Of a stretch of DNA of 64,000 bases, positions 56,429 to 64,000 are shown piece after piece. Position 1 is the stretch's first letter. Each line of letters begins with the position of its first letter. The DNA lies in contig CM075673.1 of NCBI GenBank assembly GCA_037962975.1, positions 159,794,667-159,858,666 of the forward strand, read 5' to 3'. The DNA is from Clitoria ternatea. Its lineage: Eukaryota; Streptophyta; Magnoliopsida; Fabales; Fabaceae. The notes under the pieces are model-generated. The model saw only the letters and a program-made list of their open reading frames with translations. It was not told the DNA's origin and did no database searches. Both the position numbers and the translations under genes were made by a program.

Positions 56429-57360
56429 GACAGTTGTAGATCTTTTTGTTATCTCAATTTTGAGACCTGAATCAATTAATTTGGATATGTATAGCAAAAG
56501 TTATAGCCACAATACTATAGCATGTCCGAGTGGGATATTTGTCCTATGTTCTGTGTATATATTGATAGTCTGGGGCTTATACATGCATAATCAGCCTTTT
56601 ATGTATTCATGAAAGTTGTAGATATTTGTGTTATGGATCTGTAGAAAGTGGTTTCAAGTCAAAATGATTTTTGTAGCTCGAGTGATGCCTAAAATACTGA
56701 AGTATGTCCAAGCTGTAAATCTGTTAACTTGAGATACGTATTTTATTTTTAAAACTGGGAACCTTGTGGTGAGAATTAGTGATTGGTGTCTTCATCAAAG
56801 TTGTATATCTTCTTATTATATGAATTTTGAGACCTGAATCGACTGAATTGGATATGTATAGCATGAGATATGATCAAAATACTACAGCATGTTCGATTGA
56901 AATACTTATCTTGTGTTTTGTGTATATATGAATATTCTGGGAATTATACATACGTTTTTAGACTTTGTTGTCTTCATAAAAGTTGTAGATATTTATGTTA
57001 GGGATCTATAGAAAGTGGTTTTGAGTTAAAAAGATACTTGTAACTCTAGATATTCTCAAAATACAGAAGTATGTTCATGATGAAAATCTGTTAACTATGA
57101 AATCCGAATCTTATTTTTAAAACTGGGAATTTTGTGGTGAGAATTAGTGGTTGGTTCCTTCATGAAAGTTGTAGATATTTGTGTTAAGAATAATTTAGAA
57201 CTGGTTTCATGCTAAAATTGTTTTTGTAGCTCCATAAACATTGAAAATACTAACCTGTGTACATTTTAAAAATCCTCTTTAAGGCAGTTTTGTATTCTGT
57301 GAATAAGTGATGTTTCTGTTTAGAATTTGAATTTATGGTCTTCATTAAAGTTGTAGATAA
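56429..57360 (+). repeat. Six units of about 183 bp in Y-D
   Basis: The anchor GAAAGTTGTAGA or a close variant lies at about 56429, 56611, 56796, 56978, 57164 and 57346, a spacing of 182-186 bp. Confidence 0.85.
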
Positions 57361-57908
57361 TTATGTTATTGAGCTATAGAAAGTGGAATCACATGAAAAG
57401 GATTTGATTTTCTCATGTTATGACTGTTTTACTAACGTATGTTGCTGTTGGAAATGCTGAAATTTGCTTATAATGGTTATTATGGATAAAAATGATATTT
57501 TCTCTAAGGGTAACAATTTATTATTAAACTCTTGAGTGATTATGAATTATTATTGATGTTGTTGAGTGTCTAATGAGTATCATACACTTGTATATTTTGG
57601 TGGTGAATAATTATGAATGACATAATTAATATATATGTACATGAATGCCTTGTGGTTATTGTTACATGTGGTTGAAACAGTAAATCCATGATTCTAAAAA
57701 TTATTATATATGATGTGTCCTTTGAGGACTTGTGGTTTTCCAAGTGGTTTTGGAAATATTAATATCATGGTATGTTAAATGATAAAGAGAATTAAAGGCA
57801 TTCATGCATCATAAGCATTTGGACGCACCATGGAATTTTAGGGGTTCCATGATTGCCTACCCTGGTGGGGGGTTACTCTATGATGAGTTAAAGCCCTATT
57901 TTTACGGT

Positions 57909-58215
57909 GTGTTGGTCATGGGGCTGTAGGGATCCATGACTGTATAAATTCCTACCGATGTGTTTGGTCATGGGGCTGTAGGGATCCATGACTGTATAAA
58001 TTCCTACCGATGTGTTGGTCATGGGGCTGTAAGGATCCATGACTGTATTAATTCCTACCGATGTGTTTGGTCATGGGGCTGTAGGGATCCATGACTGTAT
58101 AAATTCCTATCGATGTGTTGGTCATGGGGCTGTAGGGATCCATGACTGTATAAATTCCTACCGAGGTGTTGGTCATGGGGCTGTAGGGATCCATGACTGT
58201 ATTAATTCCTACCGG
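57909..58215 (+). repeat. 51-bp tandem repeat, six units
   Basis: Each unit starts GTGTTGGTCATGGGGCTGTA and ends TTCCTACCGAT. Units differ at one to three positions. The aligned region of Y-B (27880-27995) has only two decayed units. Confidence 0.93.
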
Positions 58216-60099
58216 TGTCTCTATGAGACCTTTTTACTGCAGTATTCCCACCAAATCAAATGGATCCAGCATGACATCATCTGACTAATTAAAGACTTAT
58301 TAAATGAACTTGTTTGGCATATTCATCATATCATTATGTATTATTGATTGTGTTTGTGCAATTCTATATATTATATATTTATTCTATATTCTGTCTCACT
58401 CTTACATTAATTTTTACAATGAATGCCACGCAGAATGAAGAGTGATGCCATGATTGATGCCTATATGAATTATTACTTGGACTTTGATTTTATGGGTTGT
58501 AATAAGTATAACGTATCATCTACCGTTATTTTCTAAATCGTTTCCGCTACTTAAATGTTTTCTTGAATTTAATTATTCACGACTAGTATGTATGATAATA
58601 TTCCGCAATTATCAACTATTACGTGAACTCTGAATTTAATTCATGAATTTTAAAATGATCATTTAAAAACGTGAAAAATTTATTCAGAAAATTATACGGG
58701 ACGTCACAATACTCACCCTTTCTGTTGATTAATAACAGAGGAGCTAGGAAATCAGGAACCAGAATACGAAGAACAGCAATACGTTGAACCAAATGGGAGC
58801 CCTCATTAAATGGTGAATATATGTAGTGGAATATTTATTAATGGATAATAAGACAATGGATGACTGTATAAATATTTAAGGGTGCCTGCGTGCCCCATTC
58901 CGTTAAGAGTACAATTACTTATAGTTTGTGAATGACTATGTGATTTATTTAGTATTTGCTTCCACTGATCTGCCATTATTTTATTTTAAAAAAATATATT
59001 TATTTTTTCTGAAAATTGTTAACACTCTTAGTTAAATAGGATGATCCTACAAAGGGTCTATCTTATTTAACCGAGGGTGTTACATTTTCCACTCTAAGAG
59101 AGTCTGGCAACACACAAGACCTGTACTACTAGAGGATTGGAAGAATTGACACAAGATAAGCCTTACTCTTTTAATGACTTATCGACAATTGGGGCTTGTG
59201 ATTGTGAGATAAGCTTATTTACCTCACAAGCTCTCTCTCTTTCTCCTCTCTTTTTATATGACTCTTATTTCTTCTTTTCTTTTCTTTAGAGTCATATAAT
59301 GCTCACTGTTTATGCATACAAGCTCATATAACTGTGTCTTGTATTTTTCTCCATTTTCCTTACGTGAGTTATTCTTCATACTCTTATATGTTACTAATCT
59401 GCTTCCAACTCTTCATATTTATTTTACTCTCTTTTAATATTTTTTCTTTTTCTTCTTCGAAAGCTCTCACTGATGAAGAGATTGGTTTTTCTTATATAGG
59501 ATCATCTTATTGATCTCAAGAAGAGGCTTGTTAGTCATTGAGAGAGTAGATGTATGAAGGACAAAAGCCTATCTTGAAGAGGTTGCATAATGCGTAAAAG
59601 CTTTTGTTGCCAGAGAGAGGTTCTGAACACACAATCTCAATATGAGAGTTTTTGAGAAGAGTACAGTCGTAGGTGGGCTAGATGTAGCACCAATTACACC
59701 AAGAAGGAAATTTTAGATTCAGAGAATCTCTGAATGCGTGAGATAGAATCTCTGAATGCGTGAGATAGGGATAAAACTTTATATGTTTTTGAACTGGAAT
59801 CCACCTTATTTAGCTAATCTTTCTTTTAGTGAATCTTTTCATTTGGCTTTTTGATGGAGATTATTTGTGACCGATGATGCTTCATGTACCAAACCATTTT
59901 CGAGATGATTCAAGGTGAGGAGGCAGAGTCTGATATTTTCATATGTTCTGAAGCTTGAATCATATCTTCAAGTTTGAGTCTGGTGAATTATTTTGATGCG
60001 AGAGAGAATTTCTTTTTGAGGCAAATCATCATACTTTTAGATGCTTTTAGTCTTAAAATGTAGAATCCTTGTTGCAACTAATCCGTCCAGACTTTTGAT

Positions 60100-61054
60100 G
60101 TATGGGCTCTCTCTTTCTTTTATAACCAATGCTTTATGTTTCCTGAAACACTTAAATGTACATATCAAATAGTAACATATAACTTTATTCAAGTTAGTAA
60201 ACATAATGTTAACAAATCTCATATAGTTTGGTTTATATATAAAAATGGTTTTCGTCTCTTTGACCAGACTTTTCTTCAACTATATATATGTATGATACTA
60301 GAGTTCAATGAGAGGTAAAAGGTAATATCATATGTAATAATAGTTAAAATAAGTACAATGAGTTAAAAGAGATATTACTAAGAATAAGGACTTGTAAATT
60401 GATAGAATTAAAAGGAATGGTTTACCTCAAGAGCTAAAGGATAATTATCAGAAAAGAACTTAATATAAATGACTGAGGTATGTAAAATAGACGTAATCGT
60501 TTAATAAGTCAAAGATGAGAATAAACTAGAATAATGATTTTTAAGAAAATTGTAGGAAGAGGTTCATGATGTAAATATGCTTTTTAGAAAATCACTAAGC
60601 AAGTTTTTTATAAAATAAAAAGGGATTTTTAACAGAAAAATAAATTAGGGGAAAAGAAATTAGAAATAGAGGAAATTAAAGAAATGAGAGTTTTTAAGTA
60701 TTTTTTTCAAGAAAACTATTTCAATTGATTTTTAAAAAAGATAACATTTTCATACTAAAAGTTAGAAAGAAAAGTTGATAAAGAAAGAATAATGAAATTT
60801 AGAAAGTCTTAGTGAAGTGTTAGAAAAATAATATTTTGGAAAATTGTAAGAGAAGTTTTAGACTAACTAGAATGATCATAAATCAAAGGAATTAAACTAT
60901 ATATATATATATATATATATATATTTAAAGCACTAGAGTTTAAGGAGAAATAAAAGATAATGTCACATGAAATAATATTTAATATTAGTATAGTAAAGTT
61001 TAATGAGTTAAAAAGAAAGTTGCTAAAAATAAGAAATGTGAAATTTAAGTTTTT

Positions 61055-61085
<31 letters not shown>
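60100..61085. other. AT-rich sequence with an internal duplication and microsatellites
   Basis: About 100 bp at 60297-60395 recurs, diverged, at 60933-61035 (ACTAGAGTT...AATGAGTTAAAA). TA repeats are at 60897-60925, and an AC then TA repeat is at 61053-61085. No gene was seen. Confidence 0.6.
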
Positions 61086-61140
61086 GGTGGATTATAATCA
61101 AATAATTATTGTATTTAATGTGTTCAACGGTTAATTATAT

Positions 61141-61183
<43 letters not shown>

Positions 61184-61799
61184 TTTTAAAAATATAATTT
61201 GTAATGATAGTAACTATAAGTAAGTATAGTATGCATTTCGATTTAATTTTTATTTTTAATGAATTTTGAGTTTTTGAAATTTAAATATAGTATATTTTTA
61301 ATTCAATAGTTATAGTATTTAATACATTGAACCAACTAATTTTACCTATTATATATATATATAATATCCCAATTTAAATTTTACTGGTTAATTATTGATA
61401 ACCAAATAATAAATTGAGATTAATTAATTGTAATTAATGGAGTAAGTTAAATAAAGTTTAATCCTGTCAAGTTAGGATAACTTAAAGTTATCGGATTAAC
61501 TTCTAAAATTGATTAAGTGCACGAAATGACTAAAACACCATTTCCACTTAATGACATTGGAAAGGTATCATTTATTACATAAAATAGTATTAATGATCTT
61601 AGGAATATATAAAGATAAACATTTAATGATATTGGAAATGTATAATTTTTCTTTCATTATGTAACTAAAAAATTTCACTAAAATTTATTTATATTTGAAA
61701 TCAGTGGTAATATTTTTTTATTATTAAAATACCTTTATTAATGTATAACTTTTACTGGAATCATTTTAAGGACTATTTTCACTAGTGCAAAAAAGAGCT

Positions 61800-62260
61800 A
61801 TAAGGACGGGATACGAACACGGTTATCCCAAAACCGTGTTTAAAACCACGTGGTGGTAGTTTTGTAAATACCAGGAAATTTTAAAAAAATTTAAAACGTA
61901 TCTACGAACACGGTTAAACTTGAACCGTGCTTAAAAGACATATATAAACACGGTTCGGATGGAACCGTGCTTAAAGGCTATCACAATTATTTTTTTAAAT
62001 TTTTTAATTTCACACATACTAACACGGTTATGATTAACCGTGGTTAAATCCCATATATGAACACGGTTCGGATGTAACCGTGCTTAAAGGGCATCATAAT
62101 TATGTTTTTTAAATTTTTAAATTTCGCACATACGAACACGGTTGTGACTAACCGTGCTTAAAGGGTTTTTTTTTAATTTTTAATAGGATATACGAAGACG
62201 GGTGGGTATAGAACCGTGTTTAAAGGTATGTTTTAAACACGGTTAGCGTTTAACCGTGTT
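61800..62260 (+). repeat. Left subterminal repeats of the captured-gene CACTA element
   Basis: About a dozen ACACGGTT or AACCGTG(C/T)TTAAA units occur in both orientations. The right counterpart is 63380-63545. Confidence 0.85.
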
Positions 62261-62669
62261 TATAAGTGGCTATTTTAAAACAGATCCCTGCTAAGTTTTC
62301 ATTTAAAACTTTCTTTTCCTCTGCACCCGTGCCCACCTCCATTTCTTTTTGAAGAAAGCCATATTCCCTCCCTCCTTACCTCCCTTTCTCTTTCACAAAA
62401 GTCATTTTCCCTCCCATTCGTGTTCCCTACCGTGCCCATATTTTCATCTTCCCCTTCATTTCTCTTTTACTCCCTCCTTCCTTATTGTGGTTCTCTGTTT
62501 TTTTAACTTCAGGAGCTGCAAGGTTTGCAGCTTTATTTATGTTTTAAATTTAACATAGAAGAAGGGGTTTGTATGTTAGTTCCTTGTTCCTCCTGTTTTC
62601 TAACATGCTTAATAAATAATAGTTTCCTTTCCCCTTGTTTTTTATTTCAAAAGATGGGGATTTCCTTTA

Positions 62670-63035
62670 CCTACTTTTGACGCAGATTCCAATGGTGGTG
62701 TCGGTGTTCATAATAATCGAGGTTGGAGTTTTCATTGCGACGATGCTGGTTAACGATTGCTGGACCAATTCTAACGGCCATTGCGTTCTCCAATCCCTCA
62801 GAAGGTTCTCGTTTCAGCCTCTCTCCGAGAATGCTCTCTTAGGTCCTTCCCAGTCCAAGTAATAATTAATTCACCTTATTCTCTCTAATTAGGTTTTCAC
62901 CAGCAATTGTTTTTCCCATTCAGGATCTTGTTAATTTGATAAATAAATAATGTTTAGATGAAATGTGGCATTGTCATGGAAATGCAGGTTAGATGAAGTT
63001 GGAGCTCTTTGATGAAGGTTTTTGATAGAGTATCA
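62670..63035 (+). pseudogene. Captured fragment of a plant rhomboid-like protease gene (RBL type)
   Basis: From about 62680 the frame reads IPMVVSVFIIIEVGVFIATM, the first transmembrane helix of plant rhomboid-like proteases. RRFSFQPLSENALLGPS, the family's conserved loop, follows. A donor at 62859 (CCAA-GTAATAA) and an acceptor at 62987 (ATGCAG) define a 129-bp intron. Exon 2 continues in frame with LDEVGAL, as the family does, and then hits stops at about 63011. The serine-histidine catalytic region is not included. Because the intron is retained, the capture was from genomic DNA. Whether it is transcribed is unknown. Confidence 0.85.
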
Positions 63036-63565
63036 TGAAACATGGTGTTCTTGATGTGTTCATGTTTGCTCTGTATTTGATTCCTTTTGTTCCTTTTGTT
63101 CTAGATAAAGGAAGTGATTTTTAACCTTTGTGAAATTTTCTCTTTTGTTTTGGCATTCCTTGTTCATTGTCCAGTTACATTCAAATATTTGCATTGATGT
63201 GTAAATGAACGTGTGAGTTGATATAGTTAATTTCAAAGCCTGAGGTTTATTTAGACTCACCCAATGAGATTAAATACATGTGAAGTCTATGAAAATATGT
63301 TAAAATTCAAACTTTTTACCGAACTTGAGTATTTTTTTAAAGCTTTTAGTGAATAAAATTGAATTTTTGTATTCCAGTTTTAACCACGGTTCAAAGGAAC
63401 CGTGCTTAAAAGTCCCCTCCTACGAAGACGGTTAAAAATAACCGTGCTTAAAAGGCACATACAAACACGGTTCATAACCGTCCTTAAAAGTCCCTACTTA
63501 CAAGCACGGTGGGAACAAGCACGGTTCTGAAACCGTGCTTAAAGCCTCTTTCTCCACTAGTGTTT

Positions 63566-64000
63566 AAAAAACTAGTGTAAATTTTAAACAAATTTAATAA
63601 TCTTAAATAACTTAACTAACTGATGTAAAATTTGTTTAAATTTTATAATAGTTTTCTAAAAGCCTATAATTAATTTTTTTGTGTAGTCTCACTTGACTGA
63701 CCATTTCCATGATTCTACTTGAAGAAATCAAATGATCATTAATTTGATTGTTAAAAAAAAAATCAAATCTAGGAAGAAAACGACTCATTAATGCCTTGCG
63801 TGAAAGTTAGAGCAAAGGACGTTTGAAATGTTTACACATTTATAATTAAATATTTACGTATTTTAATTTAATTAAAAATAAAAATAATAAAAAATAAACG
63901 CCATAGATGGGAGGAACTCTGAAGAGAAAAAACACCGAACATTTAAAGCATTTCTCTTTTGCCTTCACTTCTAAACGTTTTTGTATCACTATACGAAAAT
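63566..64000 (+). promoter_or_regulatory. Upstream region of a predicted third family U gene
   Basis: It aligns to 47430-48400, including CACTTGACTGACCATTTCC, GCGTGAAAGTTAGAGCAAAGG, GGGAGGAACTCTG and TTTAAAGCATTTCTCTTTTG. In copy I the coding region starts just after the last aligned bases, so the gene should begin just beyond the window. Confidence 0.55.

Larger units (their letters stand above)
54190..58708 (+). mobile_element. Y-D: solo LTR of the CCGAGTGA family (4519 bp)
   Basis: It starts TGTAACATCC at 54190 and ends GGGACGTCACA at 58708, with ATACT duplicated at 54185-54189 and 58709-58713. It is uninterrupted and so serves as the reference for the family. In order it holds the leader, the CCGAGTGA array (54360-55930), the six-unit 183-bp array (56429-57360), the 51-bp tandem array (57909-58215) and the conserved ACAATGAATG end region. 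Confidence 0.93.
51010..59084 (+). mobile_element. Y': solo LTR of a Y subfamily, split by a second Y solo LTR
   Basis: It starts TGTAACATCCC at 51010 and ends GAGGGTGTTACA at 59084, with TTTTC duplicated at 51005-51009 and 59085-59089. Its own sequence is 51010-54189 plus 58714-59084, about 3.55 kb. The left third matches Y-B and the LTR at 54190 in start and in CCGAGTGA content. The right part lacks the 183-bp units and instead has a long ATT microsatellite. Confidence 0.85.
50336..60100 (+). mobile_element. Probable Ty1/copia-like LTR remnant, split by the Y-family solo LTRs
   Basis: The sequence GACTTAGAAGGGGGTTGAATAAG, then TATATTGGTTCACCTTCAATG and TCCACTATG, is typical of SIRE/Maximus-type LTRs. 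Its own sequence is about 50336-51009 plus 59090 to about 60100. The right end is not defined. The TTTTC duplication shows where the Y' LTR entered. Confidence 0.45.
61780..63562. mobile_element. Non-autonomous CACTA element with captured rhomboid sequence (1783 bp)
   Basis: It starts CACTAGTGCAAAAAAGAG and ends CTTTCTCCACTAGTG, with a 3-bp TTT duplication at 61777-61779 and 63563-63565, as expected for CACTA elements. The empty site is seen in copy I at about 47422-47432. Both ends have subterminal arrays of ACACGGTT and AACCGTGCTTAAA. There is no transposase. Its termini resemble those of the element ending at 2405, so a related autonomous element could mobilise it. Confidence 0.93.
61086..64000 (+). 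repeat. Segmental duplication copy II, split by a CACTA element
   Basis: 61086-61779 and 63566-64000 align to copy I (39750-40387 and 47253-48400), including the old LTR start at about 61365, the MITE fragment at 61550-61715 and the region just before the 48415 gene. The window ends about 50 bp before the position of the start codon. A TA microsatellite is at 61146-61181. Confidence 0.85.

Noticed and set aside
58039..58284. Repetitive 81-codon frame
   Set aside because: It is produced by the 51-bp tandem repeat in an LTR. The repeat length is a multiple of three, and there is no other support.
62349..62558. Proline/serine-rich 69-codon frame inside the CACTA element
   Set aside because: It is CT-rich low-complexity sequence without family resemblance. 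It may be a captured 5' UTR, but coding is unsupported.

Overview
The window is nuclear DNA of a flowering plant, most likely a eudicot. The evidence is spliced genes with GT-AG introns, an AT-rich background, plant-type Ty3/gypsy (Tat and Tekay-like), Ty1/copia-like, CACTA, Mutator and Stowaway elements, and a plant OST4 gene. A legume is my guess from the style of the LTR repeats; the sequence does not prove it. Most of the 64 kb is transposable-element sequence.

Left part (1-32.6 kb). The end of a CACTA element (to 2405) carries a broken TNP2 transposase and a spliced, uninterrupted Ulp1-like protease domain. A Mutator-like transposase remnant (about 3.7-4.9 kb) resumes at 32.37 kb. It is split by a Russian-doll nest of LTR elements. 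Element Z (solo LTR, 4898-32368) contains a rearranged Tat-type element X-A (7304 to about 30.6 kb). X-A's LTR is split by a solo LTR Y-B (8431-28495, target duplication AGTGA). Y-B is split by a complete, very young Tat-type element X-C (9799-26097, target duplication CCCAC). X-C is 16.3 kb with 733-bp LTRs that differ at two positions. Its gag-pol lies on the minus strand in one frame broken by five stops. Two tandem, diverged, intact spliced antisense genes lie on the plus strand.

Middle (32.6-49 kb). This is the only host-gene island. It holds a decayed FUSC-type membrane-protein pseudogene (33.9-35.8 kb), a 37-residue oligosaccharyltransferase subunit OST4 gene (36.28 kb, minus), and two members of a small single-exon gene family I do not recognise (37.7 kb minus; 48.4 kb plus). 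A Stowaway MITE and a damaged Tekay-like retroelement T (40388-47252, target duplication AAATA) lie between them.

Right part (49-64 kb). It begins with the 3' end of an X-like element (to 50335). A probable copia LTR follows, split by a Y-family solo LTR (51010-59084, target duplication TTTTC), which is itself split by a second Y-family solo LTR (54190-58708, target duplication ATACT). At the end is a second copy of the region upstream of the 48.4-kb gene, interrupted by a 1.8-kb non-autonomous CACTA element (61780-63562, target duplication TTT). That element has captured a rhomboid-protease exon, intron and exon start. The duplication predicts a third member of the unknown family just beyond position 64000.

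How it works together: OST4 is probably the only functional host gene of known role. The two small unknown genes may be functional. Everything else is element biology: autonomous coding capacity decays, while the antisense genes of X-C and the CACTA Ulp1 domain keep open frames.
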